A stretch of DNA of 45,390 bases from JAZDEY01 sp043808325 [NCBI: Candidatus Eiseniibacteriota bacterium] (GCA_043808325.1 JAZDEY010000020.1:1-45390), one strand, 5' to 3'; shown: positions 21,519 through 30,374, counted from the first letter of the stretch. Notes: generated by a model from the sequence alone, not told the origin. Made by a program: numbers and translations.

Positions 21519-22586
21519 ATGATCGAAGAGAGTGCTCTGCGCTTCTTTGCAAGTGATCTGGGGGCGCCGCTCTTCGCTATCCCGCAGGCGGCAGATGATC
21601 CGAATCATCCCCACTTCCAGGCAGTCCAAAGAGCCCTCGGCTCCATCGATCAAATCAGTGTCGACGACATGAAACTCAACCCCTCGTTTGCCTTCCTACA
21701 CCGTGACGTGCCTCCCGCTGAATACGAGCGGAAAGCACGGATTTACGTCTTGATCGAGTACCTCAACCATGAGATACCGCGCCGGCGTTGCTCGGAGCTC
21801 GCCGCCCAGGACTCATGCCCGAGGCCTGCGCCGTACAATCACCCGAGCCTCATAGACCTTGAGCTCGATAGTGATCGCTTGGTCGCACTGAGTGAGTTCA
21901 ACATAGTCGGCGGGGTGCTCCTTCGAAATGAGTTCGCATCCACCGTGACTCCCCCGGTCCAATCAGTGAATGCCGCATACTGGTTGCTGCAGATTCTCAA
22001 ACGTCCGGCCCTCTATCAGTCGGCCCGTGTGCGTCTGGATCCATTCTTGTTCCGACCTGCCAAGGAGGTTGGGCATATCGGCTACCGGATGTGGATTTAC
22101 GGGGTGCCGCTCCAATGGGATCGCATAGCCGAACTAAAGGAGGAAGAACACGGGCGGTGGTTTCCGGACCCTTGGCCCCAAACCGATATCGAGTTCACCG
22201 ATTTTGTTTGGTCGCCCCGAGGTGAAGAAGTGCACTTTCTGTGCGAGGAAGTCCCCAGGCGTGACGCCGTGGAGTTTCGGGGTAGCAGGTACTTCCATGC
22301 CGTACTTACCCGTGCCAGCCGCACATTTTCCCATGTGGATGGCGCCGTCCGTCTCTACTCACAGGATGATTGGGGCGACCGCGTGCAGACCCACGTCCGC
22401 AGGGCAGGAAAGTCCGGCAGGCGCATCAAGGTCTTCCAGATCAACGCGGAGATCACTTCCCAGCTTGTCTGCGACTTATGCCCCTCCTTCTTTGTCTGGA
22501 ATATGGACGTAGCTCGCTATTTTGGCTCTGGTCCAGACAGGCCAGCGCCATGGAACACTGGCAACAGTGCCCAACGAGTGGCTTGA
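21519..22586 (+). CDS. Unrecognised 355-aa protein, first unit of the array
   Basis: The start at ATG 21519 is preceded by GAGGTAGT with good spacing; the in-frame ATG at 21423 lies inside repeat L1 and is rejected. The protein is soluble and mixed in composition, rich in Trp, Pro and His (PDPWPQTDIEFTDFVWSP), with three Cys near the end (LVCDLCPSFFVWNMD). There is no signal peptide, membrane segment or known motif. Its stop lies inside the structured repeat at 22569-22694, the arrangement seen for integron cassettes. Function unknown. Confidence 0.8.
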   Translation: MIEESALRFFASDLGAPLFAIPQAADDPNHPHFQAVQRALGSIDQISVDDMKLNPSFAFLHRDVPPAEYERKARIYVLIEYLNHEIPRRRCSELAAQDSCPRPAPYNHPSLIDLELDSDRLVALSEFNIVGGVLLRNEFASTVTPPVQSVNAAYWLLQILKRPALYQSARVRLDPFLFRPAKEVGHIGYRMWIYGVPLQWDRIAELKEEEHGRWFPDPWPQTDIEFTDFVWSPRGEEVHFLCEEVPRRDAVEFRGSRYFHAVLTRASRTFSHVDGAVRLYSQDDWGDRVQTHVRRAGKSGRRIKVFQINAEITSQLVCDLCPSFFVWNMDVARYFGSGPDRPAPWNTGNSAQRVA

Positions 22587-22694
22587 GACGGCCGGACGTT
22601 GCGGCGTCACGGCTCTTGCAGGAGCAAGCGCCGCGCTGCCTTGCTGCCGCTGACGCGCACGATTATGCTGGATCGGCATACTCTACCGTTGGCA
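22569..22694 (+). repeat. attC-like structured repeat A
   Basis: Left end GCCCAAC (22569-22575) fits the integron R-type core RYYYAAC; right end GTTGGCA (22688-22694) nearly complements it. CCAACGAGT near the left end can pair with ACTC...GTTGG at the right end. An inner hairpin CTTGC-AGGA-GCAAG sits near 22615-22628. GAGACGG and GGCGTCACGG are shared with D, E, F and H. The upstream gene ends inside it. Confidence 0.5.
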
Positions 22695-22772
22695 GGGGAC
22701 GCACAGTGTTGAGCAGTAAGGGCATGATTTGGCCTGCGAAGGCATTGGGCAATGCAGAGAGGAGGCAAGGTG

Positions 22773-23732
22773 ATGGCCGGAGATACACGTAGGCTCTTGG
22801 AGGATTTGGCGCTTGCCAAGACGGCTCTTGATACAGATGAAATCAAGGATGAACTCACACACCTTCGCCAAGCGCTTGAGGAGGAGCAGCGAAAGCAGGA
22901 ACTCGAGAGAGACGAGAAACAGCGCTCTGAGAAGGGGCAGAAGTTTTTCACCTTGGGCGAAGAGAGCTTCCGTTCCGCCAAGTGGACGGAGGCCATCGTA
23001 AACTACGAAATTGCCGCGAGGTCATTCCCAGGCACCTACTATTTTACGAGTAGTGGTATATTCAGCTCTAAGCTCGCCCTTTTCGAAATCGCCCGATGTC
23101 TGCAGCGCTTAGGCAGGTATAGTGAATCGCTAAAGGTGTTCGATGAACTTTCCGCAAGCAAGGACAATCTGGCCACCGATTGCGATTATCTCGATCTATT
23201 CATGAAACAGTTCAACCCCGAATTCGTGTTGGCCTGCGAAGGTCGCCTCGAGCAACTCGAACAGGGCTCGAGTGCTGAAGCAGACTCTCACTCCGAGCGG
23301 AAAGACCTTATGGTGAGGGTATTCGAGCTTGCTCCTGACACACATCCAGAATATGAGGAGGCCTTTCGAGAACAGAGGGAGAACGAAAAGAAGCAGGCCG
23401 AGACCCGCCGCGCATTGCTTCGAGCTAAAATGGCCGAGCGCGTCGCCCATCGCAAACCGTGGACTAGGGCTCGTGTCGCAGGCTTTCTGTTGGCTTTCGC
23501 CTGCCTCATAGGGTTTGCCTCGGTCAGTTCAGGTACGACTGATCTGAGCATCAGCATGTACAACATGTTCGGAAATGGTTTCTGGCTGCTCCTGCTCCTA
23601 GGGATGGTCGCTTGGTATTTCGTGAGGAGGCAAGGAAAGGAAATCCGCCGCATCGAGGCCGAGATCAAAACACTCTCCTCGCTGATTGCTAGCATAGATT
23701 CGGTGTTGGATCGGCAGAGAAAGCCACAGTGA
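22773..23732 (+). CDS. Coiled-coil/TPR-like membrane-anchored protein
   Basis: 319 aa from ATG 22773, with GGAGG 7 bases upstream. The N-terminal 70 residues are a charged coiled coil (LRQALEEEQRKQELERDEKQ). Residues about 60-150 look like TPR-type helices (FRSAKWTEAIVNYEIAARSF, LALFEIARCLQRLGRYSES). Two membrane segments follow near the C-terminus (RVAGFLLAFACLIGFASV and FGNGFWLLLLLGMVAWYFV), then a short helical tail. There is no signal peptide, so it should face the cytoplasm. It resembles in plan the minus-strand 333-aa protein at 27832-28833. Function unknown. Confidence 0.8.
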   Translation: MAGDTRRLLEDLALAKTALDTDEIKDELTHLRQALEEEQRKQELERDEKQRSEKGQKFFTLGEESFRSAKWTEAIVNYEIAARSFPGTYYFTSSGIFSSKLALFEIARCLQRLGRYSESLKVFDELSASKDNLATDCDYLDLFMKQFNPEFVLACEGRLEQLEQGSSAEADSHSERKDLMVRVFELAPDTHPEYEEAFREQRENEKKQAETRRALLRAKMAERVAHRKPWTRARVAGFLLAFACLIGFASVSSGTTDLSISMYNMFGNGFWLLLLLGMVAWYFVRRQGKEIRRIEAEIKTLSSLIASIDSVLDRQRKPQ

Positions 23733-24338
23733 TTGCTTGCCGCTGGGTTTCGGATGGGCTGCCCACTGATCTCTATCAGTTGGAGATGGGAGTAGAGGCT
23801 CTCTGATTCCTATGCTGCCGGTGGTAGAATATGGACCTTTGACAACCTCCCCGAGAGAGCTAGGCACGTGGATGGCACACCTGCTTACGGAGAATGGAGT
23901 GGTGGGTGGCTCGGTGTTGCGCAGAAGCAGGCTGAGGATTTGAACGAGCTTATTCGTGCTTGGACTGGCTTTTGAGCGGGAACCTTGGTTGTGAGGAAAT
24001 AGGGGTTTGTGAGAATTGTGAGGGGTATAATTCTGGCCCCACTTCCTGGTAGAGGTTGGTGGTATCGTGCCATGGAGCGATGGTCAAGAGATTCACTGGG
24101 TTGCGGAAGGACGTGACCACTATCTCTATGATGGTTGATCCTCTGGCCGGGCACATCGCGCAGGAGGAAAGAGAATTCGAAATAGCCGCCTCACAAAGGC
24201 AGTGCGAAAGCTGTCAGGCAGCAGTCGGGGCGGGTCTCAACCTGTTCGCTGGGCCTTTGTGCAGGCTGAACGTTCTGTGACAGCCCAGGCGGGCCCTCGT
24301 GTCATGATGCGGTCAAAGCCAAGAGCATGGAGGAAACG
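23733..24338. other. Gap of about 600 bases, probably with gene debris
   Basis: No convincing gene. A plus-strand frame is open from 23796 to 23975 and ends in protein-like sequence (YGEWSGGWLGVAQKQAEDLN, then ELIRAWTGF), but it lacks an ATG and a ribosome site, so it may be a gene fragment. No L-type or attC-like repeat was seen here, unlike most other gaps of the array. Confidence 0.4.
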
Positions 24339-25727
24339 ATGAGGATACTACTTTGCCTCCTACTGAGTGCAGGGGTGGTTATCACCGTGGGAGCCTGCAA
24401 CAATCAGCGAACACGGAATGAGACACGCGGTTCGTCTATAGGGCTTCAGGAAGGGGCAGGCGATCGGTGGGTTATGAGTGTCTGGCTAGACGTTTATGAT
24501 CAACCGAGTAGTGGAGGCAAGATTGTGGGAACGCTGCCGCCGGGCTCACTCGTCGTGATCAACGTAAGGTACGGCACCGATCCCATCTATGTAGGTGCTC
24601 CAGCAGGCTGGGCCTATGGGACCTCTGAAGACGGTAGAATCACAGGGTGGGTGGACACGAACCTGCTGACTGTGACTAGGCCCGAGCATTACATCCCCGT
24701 GGGCAGTCCGGATTCTGCCCACCAGAAAAGAAATGAAAGTGTGCTGTCCAGGACATCGGGGATGCTCGCTCTTATCCCAGCCGCTGTGGCCCTGGCAATT
24801 GTCTTGCTGCTTGGCATATTCTACCTATTCCTCGTGTCGGACGCGCGTGCTGCGGCCATAAGCTCAGTAGCAATAAGTCTCTTTGGCGCTCTCAACATCC
24901 TATTTGGTGTGTGCGCAGCTCTTAGCCTAGTCCCGCACTTCCATTGGGACATCATGAGGGAAATTCGGTTGCTCTATCCGGTCAATTACACCCTCATTGC
25001 CGTAGATATAGTCAGCGCTATCTGGTTACTTGTGTCGGGCATAGGGCTCCTGCGCGCTACCGCATGGTCGCGCAGAGCGACAATGGCATATGGTTGCGCC
25101 GCGATTCTCGATGTTGCGCTTTTCCTGGCTGGCGCTACGCCTTTTGGCTACCTCCTGACGTCATTCCCGACGATCTACTTAGCGACTGGCGCCGCCAAAC
25201 CATGGGGCGCGGCCGCCAGCCTAGTCTATCCGATCTTGCTTATCGTGTTCATGAAGAAACGACAGGTGCGGGTGGCATTCGAAAACAGCCGCCCCGACCA
25301 ACGCACGGGGGTACGTGGCCAAACATCTGCTTTCCTCCCCCCTCACCAGATTGCAGAAGCAAGTGCAACGCGTGTTGGTCCAACTGAAGGGTCTGGCTCA
25401 ACATGTGCTGATCTCTACTGCCCCTCCTGCGGCAACAGCGTCAAGAGAGGCGCCGTCATCTGCATCCATTGCGGTGTGCCGAATAGAGCTGCCTACTTCC
25501 GGGGGTACCCAGTCGAGAAAAAGAAGGACACAGCAATGCTCCTGGGCGTCTTCCTCGGGTTCTGGACATGGCTCTACACCTATAAGAGAGATGCGTGGAA
25601 GTTCTGGCTATGTCTTGGACTCGGTCTGCCTACGTTTGGTGTCTCCGTTGTCGTTGGACATATCTGGGCCATAATCAATCAAGCCGTCAGACCGAATTCG
25701 TTCTTCAGGGATTATCCCAATGGATAA
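24339..25727 (+). CDS. Lipoprotein-type membrane protein with SH3-like, zinc-ribbon and TM2-like parts
   Basis: 462 aa from ATG 24339, with GGAGG 4-5 bases upstream. A lipoprotein-type signal (LLLSAGVVITVGAC) comes first. Residues about 45-110 resemble a bacterial SH3 domain (WLDVYDQPSSGGKIVGTL, GRITGWVDTNLL). Five or six membrane segments follow (about 140-290). A zinc ribbon has CPSCG and CIHCG in YCPSCGNSVKRGAVICIHCG. The end is TM2-domain-like (KKKDTAMLLGVFLGFWTWLY, then GHIWAIINQAVRP). It shares the zinc-ribbon-plus-membrane plan with the 171- and 179-aa proteins of the array. It may be an envelope stress or surface-sensing protein; that is inference. Confidence 0.8.
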   Translation: MRILLCLLLSAGVVITVGACNNQRTRNETRGSSIGLQEGAGDRWVMSVWLDVYDQPSSGGKIVGTLPPGSLVVINVRYGTDPIYVGAPAGWAYGTSEDGRITGWVDTNLLTVTRPEHYIPVGSPDSAHQKRNESVLSRTSGMLALIPAAVALAIVLLLGIFYLFLVSDARAAAISSVAISLFGALNILFGVCAALSLVPHFHWDIMREIRLLYPVNYTLIAVDIVSAIWLLVSGIGLLRATAWSRRATMAYGCAAILDVALFLAGATPFGYLLTSFPTIYLATGAAKPWGAAASLVYPILLIVFMKKRQVRVAFENSRPDQRTGVRGQTSAFLPPHQIAEASATRVGPTEGSGSTCADLYCPSCGNSVKRGAVICIHCGVPNRAAYFRGYPVEKKKDTAMLLGVFLGFWTWLYTYKRDAWKFWLCLGLGLPTFGVSVVVGHIWAIINQAVRPNSFFRDYPNG

Positions 25728-25918
25728 TATGGGTGTTGGGTGATTTGCAACAGCACAGGATCGCTCGGTACACAGCTGAAGAGCGGCCCAAGGGCTGTTA
25801 TCTGGAAACGGCATAAGCCGCAGATGGCGCGAAGGAGATGCTGGACCGCAGTCGAGCGGGCGGTCGTTCGCAGGCATGAGCTTTGCGCGTTCACCTTGAA
25901 TGACGCGGGAGGATCACG
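25722..25918 (+). repeat. Leader repeat L2
   Basis: Begins at the preceding stop codon and holds the conserved core at 25787-25832 (CCCAAGGGCTG, CTGGAAACGGCATAAGCCG). It stays similar to L3 as far as the next gene start (CGTTCACCTTGAAT against CGTTCACGTTGAAT). No consensus -35 box was found in this copy. Confidence 0.7.
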
Positions 25919-26434
25919 ATGTTCACGCTATATCTTATCGCTTTCCCGGTTCTGTGGGTCGTAGTTGGAATTGTCGTAGCCTATCTCCTCTACGACGCAC
26001 TTTCCCGGGTTCCCGAGCGATACCGCGCTGCACCACCGTATTTCGCATGGCTCACGCTCATCCCTGTTGCAGGAGTGGCCTTCTACTGGATCTTGCTGCC
26101 CTTCAAGGTACCGGAGTCGTTTCAGCGCTATTTCTCTGACCACCCCAATGAGACCGCCAAATCCCAAGACTGCGGGAAGGCACTGGGGCTTGCGTGTGTC
26201 ATTCTTGGGGTGTTATGTCTTATACCCATTCTTGACATCATTGCTTCTATTCCAGCGTTGATTGTCTTGATTCTCTACCTGCGCCGCGTCGCCGCGATGG
26301 CGAAACTCATCCCCGTGCAGGCACCCCACCAACCGGTCCAGCCCACATCACTTAAGAAATGTCCCTATTGCGCTGAGTTCGTCCAGCCGGAGGCAGTCAA
26401 GTGCAAGCACTGCGGATCACCGCTACCGAAATGA
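25919..26434 (+). CDS. Three-pass membrane protein with C-terminal zinc ribbon (paralogue 1)
   Basis: A 171-aa protein with GGGAGG before the ATG. It opens with a membrane segment (YLIAFPVLWVVVGIVVAYLL), then two more (FAWLTLIPVAGVAFYWILL and LACVILGVLCLIPILDIIAS), then YLRRVAAMAKLIP. The cytoplasmic tail holds a zinc ribbon, CPYCAEFVQPEAVKCKHCG. It is nearly identical to the protein at 29810-30349. The similarity at DNA level includes the leader and the repeat after the gene, so the whole unit was copied. Function unknown. Confidence 0.85.
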   Translation: MFTLYLIAFPVLWVVVGIVVAYLLYDALSRVPERYRAAPPYFAWLTLIPVAGVAFYWILLPFKVPESFQRYFSDHPNETAKSQDCGKALGLACVILGVLCLIPILDIIASIPALIVLILYLRRVAAMAKLIPVQAPHQPVQPTSLKKCPYCAEFVQPEAVKCKHCGSPLPK

Positions 26435-26449
26435 CCCTGGGGATCTTCC

Positions 26450-26533
26450 ATCTAACAAGGATAGACAAGCGTCTTGAGCGGACGGCTGCTATGGGGTCAC
26501 GGTTCTTGCAGAGCAACTGCCGCGCCGTTGGGT
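26450..26533 (+). repeat. attC-like structured repeat D
   Basis: ATCTAAC (26450-26456) fits RYYYAAC and GTTGGGT (26527-26533) fits GTTRRRY, giving an 84-bp site, within the usual attC size. The inner part has CTTGAGCGG, GGTCACGG and the apical pair TTGC-AGA-GCAA. It is the best attC match in the window. Confidence 0.5.
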
Positions 26534-26597
26534 AACGAAGACTCGGCATTCAGATTGGGTAGTGCCGGTGTTCAAGTTGCAGTGGAGGTAGATGCCA

Positions 26598-27578
26598 ATG
26601 ATACGCAACTGCGCAGCCGCCGCGACCGTGCTCACACTAGTTCTACTCATATTCGACATTGCCACCGCCCTAAGTGGAGCGGAAGCTCCGGAAGGAGCGA
26701 GGGTAGACGTCAATCTGCTATCCGGCAAGACCTTTCATGGGACGTTGTTGGAGGTTACACCTGATTCGCTGGTCATCGACCGGGGGGGAGGGGGCTCACC
26801 CCTTTATCATCCTATAGCTCGGTTTTCTCGTGCGGAGATATCCGCCATACGGTTGTCGGAAGACCTCACATTCTTGCCTCTACCGTCGGACACCACTCTG
26901 CAGGACATGTTAAGAAGCATCATAGCTGCGAAATCGGTTCGGCCATCGGTTCGACCACAGATCGATCTCAATCTGGAATCTGGCAATATTCTCCATGGGG
27001 CTTTGCTGGATGTTACGCCTGATTCATTGGTCATTGACCAAGGGGGAATGAGATTCCCCTTCTATCATCCGATAGCCAGCTTCTCTCGTTCAGAGATATC
27101 TGGTATTCGGCTGCGGGGGGAATCCGCGTTTTCACCCATGCCCCCAGACACAACTCTGGAGGACACTCTCAGGGGCATGATGAGTGCGAAGTCAACCCGG
27201 GACTCGCTCGAGACCACGACAGATATTAGATCAACTGGGCCACGATACATACGTGTCTACAAATATGATAAGCTCGCATTTGTCGGACTTACGATCGCCG
27301 GAGGTGTCTTTGCCGGTGACCGTCTTAGCAGAGCATCGGCGAAGGATGATCTGGCTGACTTCATGGATACTCAAAAGCAGCATTCCCTCGCCAGCAGCCT
27401 CAGGGGCGATGCGAAAGATGCTAGGTCTCAAGCCTATTTCGGCGTAGCGGTCGGTCTTGGAGCTCTTGTTGCTGCTTGCTGGCCCTCTCACGAAGATATT
27501 CTGGTTCCCTCCGTTTCTGCTGAGAACTCAGGAGGGGTGAGAGTTGCTTTTTCGATACCTCATTGGTGGCTACCCTGA
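26598..27578 (+). CDS. Exported protein with two tandem Sm-like repeats
   Basis: GGAGG is 9 bases before ATG 26598; ATG 26592 is also possible. The N-terminus is a signal peptide or anchor (AAAATVLTLVLLIFDIATAL). Two copies of an about 85-aa unit follow: VDVNLLSGKTFHGTLLEVTP with LVIDRGGG and SRAEISAIRL, then IDLNLESGNILHGALLDVTP with LVIDQGGM and SRSEISGIRL. The pattern of short beta strands (LxSGxxxxGxLLxVTPDSLVI) resembles Sm-like or PilZ-size beta barrels. A charged linker (YIRVYKYDKLAFVGLTIAGG) and a hydrophobic stretch follow, then a short tail. Each repeat also carries a helical TTLxDxLR segment. The duplication is clear; the function is unknown. Confidence 0.8.
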   Translation: MIRNCAAAATVLTLVLLIFDIATALSGAEAPEGARVDVNLLSGKTFHGTLLEVTPDSLVIDRGGGGSPLYHPIARFSRAEISAIRLSEDLTFLPLPSDTTLQDMLRSIIAAKSVRPSVRPQIDLNLESGNILHGALLDVTPDSLVIDQGGMRFPFYHPIASFSRSEISGIRLRGESAFSPMPPDTTLEDTLRGMMSAKSTRDSLETTTDIRSTGPRYIRVYKYDKLAFVGLTIAGGVFAGDRLSRASAKDDLADFMDTQKQHSLASSLRGDAKDARSQAYFGVAVGLGALVAACWPSHEDILVPSVSAENSGGVRVAFSIPHWWLP

Positions 27579-27635
27579 ATCGCGCGTGCTCCAGTCCTGT
27601 GGTCGAGGGCCCCTAGGGTAATATGACATCGGGTT

Positions 27636-27715
27636 GCCCAACCGTTAGATTGAGACGGTTGACTGCCGCGACGTCGGCTCTCGCCGCCGCCAGGCGTAGT
27701 AGGTGGTCTTATCTT
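27636..27715 (+). repeat. attC-like structured repeat F
   Basis: GCCCAAC (27636-27642) is followed by TTGAGACGG and CGACGTCGGCTCTCGCCGC, aligning with repeats A and E. The right core is not clear, so this copy is degenerate. The right end is approximate. Confidence 0.4.
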
Positions 27716-27831
27716 ATGGGGTAGGATTGCCCCCGTAGAGACGTTATAGGCTGCTGGCGAGGCGATTGCCGATCCTGAAACTGCAGGTGCAAACCAGTCC
27801 TGTCCCCGGCGATACGTTCATTGGTCTTTCC

Positions 27832-28833
27832 TCATATGCCGACGGCATTCCTTATCTTGGCATATTCGGGATGGTCGTGGATAAACCTAGTCACTTCATC
27901 ACCGATATCACCAATAGTCCGGCATTCTTTGTCAATCTCCTGGAGTTCACGCTCGCACTGGCTGATCTCTTTGACAATCTGGTCCAGTCTAGTTTCGCAC
28001 TCTTTCCTGTGTGCCTGGATATTCCTGCTTTTTGCAGGATAGGCGCGAATCTCCTGTTGAAGATAACGACGGTCAGCGAGTTTGGTCACTAAGAAGAAGA
28101 TGGAAACCACTGCGAACGCGAGGCTGAACATCCTACCGTTCGCGGATCGGGTGATGAAGGCCAGGACTATCAAGAATGTGGCAATTCCCGCCGCCAAGAC
28201 CAATCGCCAAGACTTACCAGGTTGCGCCGGGGGGGGCGGCAGCTCCACAACGCAGTTCTCCAACTCGCTCTCTGCGTCAGGTCTCTTTGCCATTAGATCG
28301 CCCAGCCCTCGCTCCTTCGCACTTTGAGTCATCTTCAGCGCTTTTAGCCTTATGAGACTTTCGCATCTCTGCCTCTCTGCCTGGTCAAGGAAGTGGACAG
28401 TCCCGTCACGGAAATCCTGAAGCCTCTTTCCAACATTACTTGAATACTCCTTCTCACTAAGGGTATCCATCTCTCGTGTTGCCAATTCCAGTGTTCGGGA
28501 CAGAGTATCGCCTTGCATTCGTAAGAACATGTACTGGACTGCAGCGTCCTTCAGAGAGGCAACCCCCTCAATAGTATGCTCGATGTCAAAGACCAGATTC
28601 TTCAGATCATTGAGGCGACGCTCCTTTGCTTCAGCGCGCTGCAAAGCTTCCAAGGTCCGCTCTGTGTCGGATGTCAGCCTCCGGAGCAGAGCATCTTCTC
28701 GGGCCATCTGCTCAGCAAGGCCGGCGGCGCTGGCCTTCAGCTCGTCGACACCGCCCTTAATCTCTTCAGCTCGCCAGCTTTGCTGCAACTGGAGAAAGCG
28801 GTCCAGCCAGTCCTGTTCTTTTCCTTCGGTCAT
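27832..28833 (-). CDS. Coiled-coil membrane protein, antisense to the array
   Basis: A 333-aa protein with CCGGAGGCACT directly before the ATG. The N-terminal half is a long coiled coil (LDRFLQLQQSWRAEEIKGGV, LLRRLTSDTERTLEALQRAE). Two membrane segments lie near residues 210-255 (LVLAAGIATFLIVLAFI and MFSLAFAVVSIFFLV). A charged helical tail follows (CETRLDQIVKEISQCERELQ). There is no signal peptide. It is one of the few minus-strand genes in this array and starts 17 bases after the stop of the RecB-like remnant, so both may come from one inverted unit. No family was recognised. Confidence 0.8.
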   Translation of the reverse strand: MTEGKEQDWLDRFLQLQQSWRAEEIKGGVDELKASAAGLAEQMAREDALLRRLTSDTERTLEALQRAEAKERRLNDLKNLVFDIEHTIEGVASLKDAAVQYMFLRMQGDTLSRTLELATREMDTLSEKEYSSNVGKRLQDFRDGTVHFLDQAERQRCESLIRLKALKMTQSAKERGLGDLMAKRPDAESELENCVVELPPPPAQPGKSWRLVLAAGIATFLIVLAFITRSANGRMFSLAFAVVSIFFLVTKLADRRYLQQEIRAYPAKSRNIQAHRKECETRLDQIVKEISQCERELQEIDKECRTIGDIGDEVTRFIHDHPEYAKIRNAVGI

Positions 28834-28849
28834 AGTGCCTCCGGGTCGG

Positions 28850-29212
28850 TCATTCCTTTTCTTCCAGCCTAACCTTCCTTATCTGCCTTCTAACCATGAG
28901 AGATTGGAGCCTCTCGATGAATTCCGGTGGCCAGAGCTCCGGCTGGCTATTGACCATATCTGATCTCATTGCTGAAACGTCTGGGTACTTGCCGGAGGAG
29001 ATAAGAAGCTCCCGCAAGGCACTCCACTTCTCGGGATCGTCACCCTTGGTCGGAGCACAGACGTGGTCCTCTATGGTCACCACCAGCCGATGGTTAGGGC
29101 CGTCAATAACACGCATGTTCTCCCGTTCGGCGAATTCGATAGCGGCTTCCTCGATCTTCGCTTGCTGTTTGCCGCCAGCGAATCCGGACTCGCACGGCGT
29201 CCATTCTAAGAC
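28850..29212 (-). pseudogene. C-terminal fragment of a RecB/Cas4-like PD-(D/E)XK nuclease
   Basis: The frame has VLEWTPCESGFAGGKQQAKI, then EFAERENMRVIDGPNHRLVV and WSALRELLISSGKYPDVSAM, and ends MVRRQIRKVRLEEKE. This order resembles the tail of PDDEXK_1/RecB-like nucleases, after the catalytic core. The core itself is missing and no plausible start lies in frame nearby (the frame only becomes protein-like from about 29212). It is therefore a fragment. It adjoins leader L3, which suggests loss of the front part by recombination. Confidence 0.6.
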
Positions 29213-29223
29213 ACGCGTTCTCT

Positions 29224-29376
29224 CTAAGCAAGTGCTTGGTATCGGATATGTTCCGGCGTAACACCGACGCCATCCCCAGCGGGGTCTATTTTCATGAGCC
29301 GCTTCGCCATCTCTCTGAACTCCTTGTCCCTCAGCAACCTCTTCAGCCTGTCGTAGTTCCCCTCGCTTTGCATCAT
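29224..29376 (-). CDS. Small helical protein next to the nuclease fragment
   Basis: A 50-aa ORF (MMQSEGNYDRLKRLLRDKEF, ending PEHIRYQALA) with CAGGAG upstream of a double ATG. The open frame extends further upstream with protein-like sequence (RVIRGEPSDRLNFVQE), so it may be the tail of a longer, broken gene. It runs into the nuclease fragment. It has a helical, charged composition with no domain recognised. Confidence 0.45.
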   Translation of the reverse strand: MMQSEGNYDRLKRLLRDKEFREMAKRLMKIDPAGDGVGVTPEHIRYQALA

Positions 29377-29471
29377 CTGCTCCTGTACGAAGTTCAATCG
29401 GTCGCTTGGCTCTCCTCGGATGACTCGCTCCTCTTGCGCCGCCCTGAAACACGCATCTGCTGGTGGCCTTC

Positions 29472-29809
29472 CCCCGGGAGATCACGTGGGTGAACCCTCA
29501 GCCTGGTGGGCGAGCATGGCTGTCCAAAGCTCGACCGATGCAATCTGATCCCACAGACCGCAGTCTATCTTGAGACTGCATAACACATATCGCGGCCTTG
29601 CAAGCGCTTTGACAGGTGCTTGAGAGTATGGTAATGGTGGAATAGCAGCAGTCGAGCTTCGTGTGGCAGAGCAGCAGCCCAAAGGCTGTTACCTGGAAAC
29701 GGCAGAAGGCGCGGTTGGCGCGAACAAGATACCAAACCGAGGTCGAGCGAGTGATCGTTTGGTAGACATGATCTTTCCACGTTCACGTTGAATTGCATGG
29801 GGGATCACC
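29472..29809 (+). repeat. Leader repeat L3
   Basis: Starts with CCCCGGGAGATCACGTGGGT as in L1. It contains a minus-strand HVISRGK remnant of a RAYT transposase, the promoter at 29609-29637, GGCAGAG at 29665-29671 (27 bases after the -10, as in L1) and the core at 29678-29723. It continues to the next gene start with similarity to L2. Confidence 0.75.
29609..29637 (+). promoter_or_regulatory. Promoter within L3
   Basis: TTGACA (29609-29614), 17 bases, TAATGG (29632-29637). The -35 is consensus; the -10 is weaker. The same boxes and spacing occur in L4. Confidence 0.6.
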
Positions 29810-30349
29810 ATGGGCCGAGTAGGATCTACTGAGATGCTGTTGCTATATCTTTTCGCTCTCCCGGTATTGTCGGTCGTCGTCGGAATCGTCGTAGCCTATC
29901 TCCTCTATGACGCACTTTCCCGGGTCCCGGAGCGATACCGCGCTGCACCACCGTATTTCGCATGGCTCACACTCATCCCCGTTGCAGGAGTGGCCTTCTA
30001 CTGGATCCTGCTGCCCTTCAAAGTACCGGAGTCGTTTCAGCGCTATTTCTCTGACCACCCCAATAAGACCGCCAAATCCCAAGACTGCGGGAAGGCACTG
30101 GGGCTTGCGTGCGTCATTCTTGGAGTGTTATGTCTTATACCCATTCTTGACATCATTGCTTCTATTCCAGCGTTGATTGTCTTGATTCTCTACCTACGTT
30201 GCGTCGCCGCGATGGCGAAACTCATCCCAGGGCAGGCACCCGACCAACCGGTCCAGCCCACATCACTTAAGAAATGTCCCTATTGCGCTGAGTTCGTCCA
30301 GCCGGAGGCAGTCAAGTGCAAGCACTGCGGATCGCCGCTACCGAAATGA
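29810..30349 (+). CDS. Three-pass membrane protein with C-terminal zinc ribbon (paralogue 2)
   Basis: 179 aa; the ATG follows GGGGGATCACC, aligned with the start of the copy at 25919. Apart from eight extra N-terminal residues (MGRVGSTE) it is nearly identical to that copy, with the same three membrane segments and zinc ribbon CPYCAEFVQPEAVKCKHCG. Differences are few: NKTAKS for NETAKS, YLRCVAA for YLRRVAA, and GQAPDQ for VQAPHQ. The identity extends through the repeat after the gene. This points to recent copying of a whole gene unit, or conversion between units. Confidence 0.85.
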   Translation: MGRVGSTEMLLLYLFALPVLSVVVGIVVAYLLYDALSRVPERYRAAPPYFAWLTLIPVAGVAFYWILLPFKVPESFQRYFSDHPNKTAKSQDCGKALGLACVILGVLCLIPILDIIASIPALIVLILYLRCVAAMAKLIPGQAPDQPVQPTSLKKCPYCAEFVQPEAVKCKHCGSPLPK

Positions 30350-30374
30350 CCCTGGGGATCTTCCATCTGACAAG

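Noticed and set aside
23796-23975. Possible small protein on the plus strand
   Set aside because: No ATG and no ribosome site; only a weak protein-like composition, so it is described under the gap and not as a gene.
25740-25964. Plus-strand open frame with the peptide VIWKRHKPQ
   Set aside because: The peptide recurs in L1 because the DNA is a repeated leader; there is no gene, and the real gene starts at 25919.
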